From CBCXVS01 sp965178525 (lineage in GTDB: Bacteria; Tectomicrobia; Entotheonellia; Entotheonellales; Entotheonellaceae): a stretch of DNA of 19,046 nucleotides. The notes under the pieces were generated by a model, which was given only the letters and a program-made list of their open reading frames with translations, did no database searches and had not been told where the DNA came from. Within the stretch, counting starts at the first letter, position 1. Every line of letters starts with the position of its first letter. Below, in pieces: positions 7,288-13,333 of this stretch. Position numbers and translations under genes: made by a program. Location: assembly GCA_965178525.1 (NCBI GenBank), contig CBCXVS010000137.1:1-19046 (forward strand), read 5' to 3'.

Positions 7288-7542
7288 ATGGCTTTTGTAA
7301 GTTCTTTTTTCATCGTTGGAGGCGTTGGCGCTGTCATTTGGCAACTCAATCGCCGCAAGCAGAGACGGCTGTCAGGACAAAACGGCGACGAGGCGGTTCC
7401 CGCTGCAGCTCCGAGCGCGCCACCTGATGCCTCCCCAGCCCCAGCCGCACCGTCACCTGACCAACACGATGCGCCCGAGGCCTCTAGCGAGGAGCCTGAC
7501 GAGCCCTCTCCGCCACCGGAGACGGCGGCGCCAGAACGCTAA
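7288..7542 (+). CDS. Small single-pass membrane protein with acidic Pro/Ala-rich tail
   Basis: The product is 84 residues. AGGAGG ends eight bases before the ATG, a strong start, and an out-of-frame ATG at 7281 abuts the same site. Residues 2-19 form one membrane helix, followed by a basic stop-transfer patch (NRRKQRRL). A long low-complexity tail rich in Pro, Ala, Glu and Asp follows, probably disordered. Lack of a cleavage motif suggests a signal anchor, with the tail in the cytoplasm if the positive-inside rule holds. No family is recognised. The 31-base gap after the actuator-domain protein suggests one transcript and a shared membrane role. Confidence 0.72.
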   Translation: MAFVSSFFIVGGVGAVIWQLNRRKQRRLSGQNGDEAVPAAAPSAPPDASPAPAAPSPDQHDAPEASSEEPDEPSPPPETAAPER

Positions 7543-7562
7543 AGCGCCTCCGCTGATACGCT

Positions 7563-7609
7563 CGCATCCCTGGGCCAGGAGCGTCTGTCTTGATGAGCTC
7601 AGGGATGCG
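7563..7609. terminator. Long hairpin between convergent genes (candidate bidirectional terminator)
   Basis: CGCATCCCTG (7563-7572) and CAGGGATGCG (7600-7609) are perfect 10-base inverted arms around a 27-base loop. The structure falls in the 99-base gap between the ends of the 84-residue gene (plus) and the pentapeptide-repeat gene (minus), the position expected of a shared terminator. The loop is long and there is no strong T-run on either side, so factor-dependent termination or transcript stabilisation is as likely. Confidence 0.5.
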
Positions 7610-7641
7610 GACCCGGTTTATGCCCAGCGCTTCCCCCCAGT

Positions 7642-8166
7642 TTATCTCTTGTGCATGATCGCCACGGGAGGCGGTTGAAAATCACGTGGCCACTGTGTCC
7701 TGTCCGTGTAGTGAGCGCCTTGCAAATCAGTCGATGCCTCGCCTTCCGTTGTGGTCAAGACCGCGTTGCTAAGATTGGCTCTGTGTAGTCTGGCGCCGTT
7801 CAAGAGGGCGTGTTTCAGGTTCGCACGGACCAACGTGGCAAAATCCAGACACCCGCCGCTGAGCATGGCTGCCGAGAGATCAGCGCCACTGAGATTGGCC
7901 TGGGTCAGATGGGCCCCTGACAGGCTGGCATGTACCATGGCGTCCACCAAATGGGCACGAATCAAGTTAGCGCCTGACAAATTGGCGCCCGACAAATTGG
8001 CGCTGCTCAAGTTAATCGAACGCAAATCCGCACCACGCAAATCCGCACCGCTCTGCTGCGTGGACGGCTCGCCCAGGTTGGCGCCCGAGAGATTGGCGCC
8101 AACCAGGTTGGCTCCTACCAAAAGTTGGCATGCATCAATTGCGCGCCGCTCAGGTTCACGCCCCAC
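7642..8166 (-). pseudogene. C-terminal fragment of a frameshifted pentapeptide-repeat protein
   Basis: The reading frame continues the pentapeptide pattern of the upstream ORF without a break in homology. From about 8125 it reads LVGANLVGANLSGANL, then many A(D/N)LSG units, ending ...FQPPPVAIMHKR. The nominal start at 8166 yields a few residues with no pentapeptide character and no Shine-Dalgarno site, so independent translation is unlikely. Removing two T residues from TTTT near 8119-8122 (minus-strand context GCCAAC-TTTT-GGTAGG) joins the frames while keeping the five-residue period exactly. The upstream part is 8115-8735. Confidence 0.75.
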
Positions 8167-8735
8167 AATGCCGCCCCAATCAGACGCACGCTATTCATGA
8201 CCGCTGCCCTGAGGTTGACGTTCGTGAGATTGACGCGCGTGAGAATCGTTCCGGTCAGGTCGGCGCCCGAGAGGTCAGCGCCATCGAGAATCGCTGCTGC
8301 CAAGTTGGCGTCTCGTAAATCGGCGCCAACGAATTTGGCTCGCGATAGGTTGGTTCTCACCAGGTCCGCGCCGCGTAGATTCGCCCCCGAGAGATCGGCG
8401 CCCGAGAGGTCGCTGCCCCGAAGGCGTGCCTGGGACAATAAGGCTCTGCTAAGATTGGCGTTACGGAGATCTAGGCCGCTTAACTCTCTCCCGCGTAGAT
8501 TGACGCCGATGCACGTCGGAGGACACCCGGCTGGCAAGGCGGCAGACTGGCACCCCGCCACGATGGCCAGGAGCGTCGCCATCGCCATGACCGGCCGGCA
8601 CACGTAAAGCGCCAGTTTGAGGGCCACAAGGTTTACAACATCAAGGTAAACAGGTGGCCACTCGGCGGTACGCCGTACGATGGCGATCAATCCTTGTAGA
8701 TGCGCCGGCGGCATAGGGACGCCGTTGTTGTCCAT
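8115..8735 (-). CDS. Membrane pentapeptide-repeat protein, N-terminal part (frameshifted)
   Basis: The start is ATG 8735, preceded by AAGAGG. An ATG 51 bases upstream lacks such a site. The 206-residue product has a hydrophobic segment (VMAMATLLAIVAGC) with a possible lipobox, so it is anchored by a helix or, if translation begins later, as a lipoprotein. A CPPTC-type motif precedes the repeats. About 25 pentapeptides of A(D/N)LSG type follow, a pattern known to fold into a right-handed square beta-helix. The frame ends MHANFW-stop in the middle of a repeat and resumes in 7642-8166. The intact protein would be near 360 residues. It is a paralogue of the gene at 8887-9807, sharing C-x-x-x-C-(V/I)-G-(M/V)-NLRGR and the repeat onset. 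Its function is unknown. Confidence 0.8.
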   Translation of the reverse strand: MDNNGVPMPPAHLQGLIAIVRRTAEWPPVYLDVVNLVALKLALYVCRPVMAMATLLAIVAGCQSAALPAGCPPTCIGVNLRGRELSGLDLRNANLSRALLSQARLRGSDLSGADLSGANLRGADLVRTNLSRAKFVGADLRDANLAAAILDGADLSGADLTGTILTRVNLTNVNLRAAVMNSVRLIGAALWGVNLSGAQLMHANFW

Positions 8736-8817
8736 GACCTCTTGCCTCTCGGGGAACGGTGGCGGCGGTTTAAGGCGGCGGCGCATGCATCCGGAGAGCC
8801 GGGGGCAAGCGGGTCAT

Positions 8818-8835
8818 GGCATCCACATGGATGCC
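8818..8835. repeat. Intercistronic hairpin between the two pentapeptide-repeat genes
   Basis: GGCATCC and GGATGCC form perfect 7-base arms around ACAT. It lies in the 151-base gap between the end of the 306-residue gene and the start of the next, on the transcript of both. No T-run follows, so an RNA-processing or stabilising hairpin is as likely as a terminator. Confidence 0.45.
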
Positions 8836-8886
8836 TCGCGTCTCGGCCTGACGACACACCTTGCTCCGTTGCTGCGGATTTAAGCC

Positions 8887-9807
8887 TTACAACACCGGAT
8901 CCAGTCCCAAATGGTAACACTCATGCTGTGAGACGAAGACGCGAACTGCCGTGAGATCTGCCGACCTCAAGTCAACGCTGTGGAGGACGGCGCCGACTAA
9001 CAGCGCGCCGATTAAGTTGGTTTTATACAGGTTGGCAGACGCCAATGTGCTCCCGGCCAAGCTCGCGCCGGCGAGGTTGGCCTGCGTCAAGTCCGCTCCC
9101 GTCAGGTTGGCAAGGTTCAGCCATGCCCCCGAGAGATCGGCTTTGGTTAAGCGGCTGCCGCTTAAATCGGCTCGGCTCAGGCGACTCCCGCTCAATGTGG
9201 CTTCCCGCAAATCTGCCCCGATCAGACGTGCCGCGACCAGTTCAACCCCTGAGAGGTTGGCGCCACGCAAAAGCGCTTGGGTCACATCCGCCCCGTTGAG
9301 GATGACGCCGTCAAGTCGCACTTGCGTTAAGTCAAGCCCCGCCAAGTCGGCACGAATCAGGCGCGCGCCGCGCATATCGGCGCCACGCAGGATGGCTCCA
9401 CCCAAGTCCGCATCCGTCAAATCCGTCCCGAGCAGGGTGGCCTCTGTCAAGTCCGCATGTTTTAGATTCGCGCCAATGAGGCTGGCGCCTGAAAAATCCG
9501 CCGCGATCAGTTTGGTCGCACTCAGATCCGCCCGGCGCAAATTCGCTTCGATGAAGCCGGTTCCGCTCAAATCGAGACCATGCAAGTTGCGGCCTCTCAG
9601 ATTCATACCGACACAGTCCGGGGAGCATCGAACCGTGTGCACGATCCAAGAGCGTGCCACAAGAATCATGGCGCCGACAAGCGCCAGGGCGATAGCAATC
9701 CGAAGGTAGAGCATGCGTTTTAAAGTCGCACCCGATTGACCCAGCAGTATGGTACAGAGAACAATCAAGCCGACGAGAGCCGAGAGGATCACGGGTATAT
9801 GTATCAT
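8887..9807 (-). CDS. Membrane-anchored pentapeptide-repeat protein
   Basis: The product is 306 residues. Two hydrophobic segments (about 3-25 and 33-51) anchor it. A short C-SPD-C motif leads into VGMNLRGRNLHGLDLSG and roughly 45 consecutive pentapeptides with consensus A(D/N)LSG, spanning residues 65-290. Such repeats make a rigid right-handed quadrilateral beta-helix. Cytoplasmic members (Qnr, MfpA) mimic DNA and protect gyrase, but membrane-linked ones like this are of unknown function and I do not propose gyrase binding. The ATG at 9807 directly abuts AGGAG, an unusually short spacing also seen at 13330. It lies downstream of the 252-residue anchored protein and upstream of its frameshifted paralogue. 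Confidence 0.9.
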   Translation of the reverse strand: MIHIPVILSALVGLIVLCTILLGQSGATLKRMLYLRIAIALALVGAMILVARSWIVHTVRCSPDCVGMNLRGRNLHGLDLSGTGFIEANLRRADLSATKLIAADFSGASLIGANLKHADLTEATLLGTDLTDADLGGAILRGADMRGARLIRADLAGLDLTQVRLDGVILNGADVTQALLRGANLSGVELVAARLIGADLREATLSGSRLSRADLSGSRLTKADLSGAWLNLANLTGADLTQANLAGASLAGSTLASANLYKTNLIGALLVGAVLHSVDLRSADLTAVRVFVSQHECYHLGLDPVL

Positions 9808-9872
9808 CTCCTGTCTCTTCAGTTCGATGGCGCATGCATTCGTGTCACCTTCAGGGTAGGGGATACACCTTC

Positions 9873-9900
9873 CACACGTCCGGCAACTGCCGGGCGTGTG
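9873..9900. repeat. Strong GC hairpin between the 252-residue and pentapeptide genes
   Basis: CACACG-x-CCGGCA and TGCCGG-x-CGTGTG pair over 12 bases with one internal non-Watson-Crick position and a tiny loop. It lies in the 164-base leader of the pentapeptide-repeat gene. No T-run follows on the minus strand, so partial termination, attenuation or mRNA processing are all possible. Confidence 0.5.
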
Positions 9901-9971
9901 AGTCTATCATACGTACGGGTTGGAGGGACGAGGCTGATTGATGTAGACGAATTCGGCGTCGTTATCGTGTC

Positions 9972-10730
9972 TTAGCTCTCCGATTGGGATGCTGCTGTGG
10001 ACGGTGACACGGCTGCCGGCCCTTGTCCCACTTCCTGCAGTGCCCGCTTGAATGCCTCGTTGTCTTTTTCGGCGACCTCGTCGATCGCCCGCAAGATGAG
10101 TTGTGGCTTCTCGTTTGTTGGCACGGCATCGTAATCCGACAGCGTCACGGACGTCAAATTATTCTCCACGAGTCTGACGAAAAGTGCTTGCCCAAAGGCT
10201 TGATTCCGCCTGCTGTCCGGATTGCGCTCAAATGCCAGGAGTTGCTTGTAAACATTCAGGTCATACTGCGATACGGCCGCTTGCTGGCAGGCCCAGCAAT
10301 ACTGCAACACCACCTGACTCATATCTTGCGCCAGTTGAGGATTTTTGTTGAGTTTGCCCTCCACTAATTCCCCAAGTTCAAAGCCCATATCTGAACAGAA
10401 TATCGCTAAGTGGTCGGTGAAGGCCTGAAGGCTGTTCTCAGAGAGCGACGCGATCCAATTTCTCACGTCCTCATTGGCTGCAGGCGCATTGGCGACCCAC
10501 GTGTGAAACTGCTGCGGTAACTCGGCGGATTGCCGGTTCATCACTTTATCGTACCAGCCTTGGAGCCAACTCGTCCCGGCCTCAATACCACTGCTGATCG
10601 TTTCTTGTATCGGCTCGGTCATGGACCCCCAGGTCGGTAGTTGCTCCTGCTTCTGCAAACGCCTATCCACGACGATGGACGCCGCCCCAACGACGACCGC
10701 GAGAAGGGCCAGAGGGACAAGTACCATCAT
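9972..10730 (-). CDS. Membrane-anchored helical protein of unknown function
   Basis: The product is 252 residues. AAGGAG ends four bases before the first of two tandem ATG codons. Residues 2-22 form one membrane helix with a basic flank (VDRRLQK) and no clear cleavage site, so a signal anchor is likely. The remainder is polar and predicted helical by composition. It contains CWAC (145-148), a CxxC without the His needed for haem, which could be redox-active or metal-binding. The tail is Ser/Ala-rich. No family is recognised. Its start overlaps the stop of a 30-residue ORF, and its first residues resemble that peptide (a membrane helix followed by VDR and basic residues). It belongs to the SPFH-pentapeptide gene set. 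Confidence 0.78.
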   Translation of the reverse strand: MMVLVPLALLAVVVGAASIVVDRRLQKQEQLPTWGSMTEPIQETISSGIEAGTSWLQGWYDKVMNRQSAELPQQFHTWVANAPAANEDVRNWIASLSENSLQAFTDHLAIFCSDMGFELGELVEGKLNKNPQLAQDMSQVVLQYCWACQQAAVSQYDLNVYKQLLAFERNPDSRRNQAFGQALFVRLVENNLTSVTLSDYDAVPTNEKPQLILRAIDEVAEKDNEAFKRALQEVGQGPAAVSPSTAASQSES

Positions 10731-10819
10731 TCGTCTCCTTTTCTGAAGAACTTCCTATCCACGGCGATCGACCCGATCGTTGCCACAATGCATACAAGCA
10801 GCACAGATAGGATTCCCAT
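10727..10819 (-). CDS. 30-residue membrane microprotein, coupled to the next gene
   Basis: AAAGGAGG lies five bases before the ATG at 10819, one of the best ribosome binding sites in the window. The peptide starts MGILSVLLVCIVATIGSI and ends AVDRKFFRKGDE: one membrane helix of about 20 residues and a basic tail. Its TGA overlaps the ATG of the 252-residue gene (AATGATG), the classic arrangement for translational coupling. The downstream protein begins with a similar helix plus VDRR, so the microprotein may be a duplicated anchor. It could be a membrane peptide acting with the larger protein, or a leader that sets its translation. Confidence 0.6.
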   Translation of the reverse strand: MGILSVLLVCIVATIGSIAVDRKFFRKGDE

Positions 10820-10855
10820 AAAAACCTCCTTTAGTTTTTCGGCACGGGGAAACGA

Positions 10856-10893
10856 CCCTCACCCCAACTCTCTCCCTCGCCAGGGAGAGGGGG
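10856..10893. repeat. REP-type palindromic repeat (CCCTCACCCC ... CTCTCCCT-CGCC-AGGGAGAG)
   Basis: The arms CTCTCCCT (10870-10877) and AGGGAGAG (10882-10889) pair perfectly around CGCC, preceded by CCCTCACCCCAA. This composition is common among short dispersed repeats in many bacterial genomes (from general knowledge). It lies between the SPFH stop and the microprotein start and could end or stabilise the SPFH transcript. A related sequence appears inside the coding region at 16428-16480. Confidence 0.65.
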
Positions 10894-10948
10894 TAAAATT
10901 GATGCCCAGGTACTTCGTTCCCTTTTCACGCTAAGAGCCCCTCGCCAT

Positions 10949-12028
10949 CTACGGAGGCGGTCTTGATGTCATCAAGTCGGGCGATGAGGCATCCATCGAC
11001 AGCGGCCGTTGTCTGCCGTCATGTTCATCTAGTTTCGGGAGGGGCAGGATCAACGGCGTGTGACTGGGTACCAGTATGGCGTGCAGCTTTGGTGACAACT
11101 TCTCAATATATTGATAGGTCAACAAATTGGGATTTTGTTCCAGCGCTTTTGCGATCAATGCTAAGGCATCCGCTTGGCCTTCGGCCTCGATTTTGATCGC
11201 GTCCTTTCGGCCTGCAGCCATGTTGCGCATCTGTTGGGCTTTATGTAGCGCTTCCTCCTTTCCTTCTAAGGCAATTTGTTTGCGCTCAATCGACTCGGCA
11301 TACTCCGCTGTAAAGGTAACATCACGAAGGAGGACCTGGTCCAGAATGAAACCTCTGTTCGCAAATTCTGTCCGCAAGATCCGATCGAGCGTGGTTTCTA
11401 GGTCTCTGAGGTCCGAACTATTGACTTCTCGCACGGTAAATTGTGAGACTTGCGTGCGGACGAAGCCCCGCGTCACCGGTCGTACCAGATCGACGATATA
11501 ACGGTTTTGCCAGTCCGTATGTACCGAAACGGCCTGTTCGGTGTCAACACGGAAGATGACCGAGCAATCCAGGCGTACTTCTTGGCCATCGCTGGTGCGG
11601 GCCCGGATCGAATCATCACCCAGCTCCGCCCCTTCGGCAGGTCTGCCAGACATGGTATAGGTTTGCCAGTAGATGGGATACGAGACATCACGCTCGAGAA
11701 AAGGCAGAATCCAATGCAACCCGGCTCGTAACGGCTGTGGCCGGATGCCGCCTGGAGAGACGAGAGAGACGACCACCGCCACGTAGGGGGGTTGCACAAA
11801 AACCAGGGCGGCGCTGAGTAGACTAATGCCAAGGATCAACAAAAACGGCAGCATGACGCGAGAGGAAAGCAACCGCAGAATACCGAAACGAACCCCCTGT
11901 CGCCACCCGGTGGCGATACACATGTAGATCGCATATATTGCAAAGAGCCACCATAAGATGACGGTGGTATATCCCAACAGTGTATCGAATGTGGTGATGG
12001 TGAAGGAGCCTGTCCCTTGCATAGGCAC
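10949..12028 (-). CDS. SPFH/band-7 domain membrane protein (prohibitin/HflC-like)
   Basis: The product is 359 residues from a GTG at 12028; an ATG two codons later is an alternative, and neither has a strong Shine-Dalgarno site. Two membrane helices lie at about 20-40 and 58-80. The SPFH domain covers about 80-245: PPYVAVVVSL, LRAGLHWILPFLERDVSYPI, SDGQEVRLDCSVIFRVD, then TTLDRILRTEFANRGFILDQVLLRDV. A charged helical segment rich in Glu, Lys and Ala (243-295, containing KIEAEGQADALALIAKALEQNP) is the usual coiled coil of this family. Members form large rings on membranes and organise lipid domains or control FtsH-type proteases. The partner here is unknown and no NfeD, HflK or FtsH gene is adjacent. 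A near-consensus promoter precedes it, and the anchored and pentapeptide genes follow on the same strand. Confidence 0.92.
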   Translation of the reverse strand: MPMQGTGSFTITTFDTLLGYTTVILWWLFAIYAIYMCIATGWRQGVRFGILRLLSSRVMLPFLLILGISLLSAALVFVQPPYVAVVVSLVSPGGIRPQPLRAGLHWILPFLERDVSYPIYWQTYTMSGRPAEGAELGDDSIRARTSDGQEVRLDCSVIFRVDTEQAVSVHTDWQNRYIVDLVRPVTRGFVRTQVSQFTVREVNSSDLRDLETTLDRILRTEFANRGFILDQVLLRDVTFTAEYAESIERKQIALEGKEEALHKAQQMRNMAAGRKDAIKIEAEGQADALALIAKALEQNPNLLTYQYIEKLSPKLHAILVPSHTPLILPLPKLDEHDGRQRPLSMDASSPDLMTSRPPP

Positions 12029-12149
12029 AGCTATCTCTAATGGCTTTGGTTATCGAGGAGAAGCCGTATTGGCGCGGCCGATGAGATACATCACCAACGG
12101 TGCGGAAACTATGGTTATACGTCAATATATGTGGCTCTAAGCCCAAGCT

Positions 12150-12177
12150 ATTATAGAGACCACTTCGCATAAGTCAA
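12150..12177 (-). promoter_or_regulatory. Near-consensus sigma-70 promoter for the SPFH gene
   Basis: On the minus strand TTGACT (12177-12172) and TATAAT (12155-12150) are 16 bases apart: five of six and six of six matches. Transcription would start near 12143, giving a leader of about 115 bases before the GTG at 12028. It lies in the 192-base gap after the substrate-binding-protein gene, so the SPFH set has its own strong promoter. Confidence 0.65.
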
Positions 12178-12220
12178 GGGCAATCGTAAACTTGAATACG
12201 TTGCTGCAGCGCCGAACACA

Positions 12221-13330
12221 CTACGAGGTTGGACTCGCTTTGTTACTGTAGCGCTTCTGCCATTCGTGCAGAAGGCGGCGGCGATTCGCCGATGCCCATG
12301 GCACGTCTGTGCCGAACCGCCGCTCTGCCGCCGCCTCGGGAACGCCTTTGGGATGGGGGACATCCGTCTTCATGGCCGTGACGGCATGGTATTTCCAGTC
12401 GACTCGCATGGCACGCGCACTGAGGGTCCAGTCGAGAAAGGTCATCGCGGCGGGTTTGATGCGGGGGGTTTTGAGTAGGGCGCTAGCCGCTATGTCCCAA
12501 GCCGCGCCCTCGGCGGGAAAGACGATGTCAATCGGCGCCTCCTGGTGGTTTTCGATGATCGCTATGCCGGCACCGCCATACGAAATCCCGATGGGGACAT
12601 CCCCGCTTGCGGCCAACTGGCAGGGCTTTTCGGAGGAGGGGAGGTACTGCGCGATATTCTGATGCAACGCATCGAGAAAGACCCAGCCCTTGGCCTCTCC
12701 CAGATGATGTAGGATCGCCGCCATCACGAGGTAGCCGATCTTGGATACGGTAGGATTCGGCATGACGATATGCCCGCGATAGTCTGGCTTGATCAAATCT
12801 TGCCAGGACAAAGGCACGTCCGCGTCACGCTTCGCCGTCTTGTTCTTCAAGGCATCGGAATTGACGCAAAAGGCCGACATCCGCACCTGCATACCGACCC
12901 AATACGGTGGGGTATGGGTATCCCGGAACAGCGGGGGCACATCCGCAAGCCCCTTGGGCGCGTAGGGGCGGAGCATGCCGTGCCATTCCAGGAGCATCAA
13001 AAAGGTCGCGGATACGCCCCACATCACGTCGGCTTGCAGCGTGTTGCGCTCGGCATACAACCGCTTCACGAGCGTGTCAGATGAGGCTTCGGTGACGACG
13101 GTGACGTCGATCTTGGGATAGGTGGCGCGAAATGTTGCCAGATCATGTGCGAGCCGGTCAGAGTGCCGCGCCGTATAGACAGTGATCGTCCCCGCCTCAG
13201 GTGAGTTGGGTTCGTGGCGTGTGCAGCCACCCGCCGTGATCAGGATGACGAACGCGACCGCACGCACCAGGACGCTATACATCGACGATCTCGCGCCCCT
13301 GGCGGCGCCAGAGGCAACACATCCGGGCAT
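12221..13330 (-). CDS. ABC transporter substrate-binding lipoprotein (2-aminoethylphosphonate/iron type)
   Basis: The product is up to 369 residues. The sequence follows the family that includes the putative aminoethylphosphonate-binding protein PhnS2 and iron-binding FbpA: TITVYTARHSDRL, LQADVMWG, PYWVGMQVR, SWQDLIKPDYRGHIVMPNP, GWVFLDALHQNIAQY, KPCQLAASGDVPIGIS, IVFPAEGAAWDI. Ligand identity is not certain. The ATG at 13330 follows the preceding stop within TAGGAGATG, so it is coupled but abuts its own AGGAG. The ATG at 13282 has a weak Shine-Dalgarno site but gives a textbook lipoprotein signal ending ITAGG-C at residue 20. The second may be the true start. No permease or ATPase gene follows; the next gene is the SPFH protein with its own promoter. 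Confidence 0.88.
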   Translation of the reverse strand: MPGCVASGAARGARSSMYSVLVRAVAFVILITAGGCTRHEPNSPEAGTITVYTARHSDRLAHDLATFRATYPKIDVTVVTEASSDTLVKRLYAERNTLQADVMWGVSATFLMLLEWHGMLRPYAPKGLADVPPLFRDTHTPPYWVGMQVRMSAFCVNSDALKNKTAKRDADVPLSWQDLIKPDYRGHIVMPNPTVSKIGYLVMAAILHHLGEAKGWVFLDALHQNIAQYLPSSEKPCQLAASGDVPIGISYGGAGIAIIENHQEAPIDIVFPAEGAAWDIAASALLKTPRIKPAAMTFLDWTLSARAMRVDWKYHAVTAMKTDVPHPKGVPEAAAERRFGTDVPWASANRRRLLHEWQKRYSNKASPTS

Positions 13331-13333
13331 CTC

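Noticed and set aside
7700..9600. Regularly spaced DNA repeats that could suggest a CRISPR array
   Set aside because: The 15-base period and variable third positions match A(D/N)LSG codons. There are no conserved direct repeats with unique spacers and no cas genes.
8951..9709. 252-codon plus-strand ORF, and others at 7751-8607
   Set aside because: These are complements of the pentapeptide arrays. The 15-base periodicity of the real genes produces open antisense frames with repetitive SAP/RSAP sequence.
13282..13282. Alternative start of the second substrate-binding protein
   Set aside because: It gives a better lipoprotein signal but has a weak ribosome site. The upstream start, in the TAGGAGATG overlap, was kept for the coordinates and the ambiguity is stated there.
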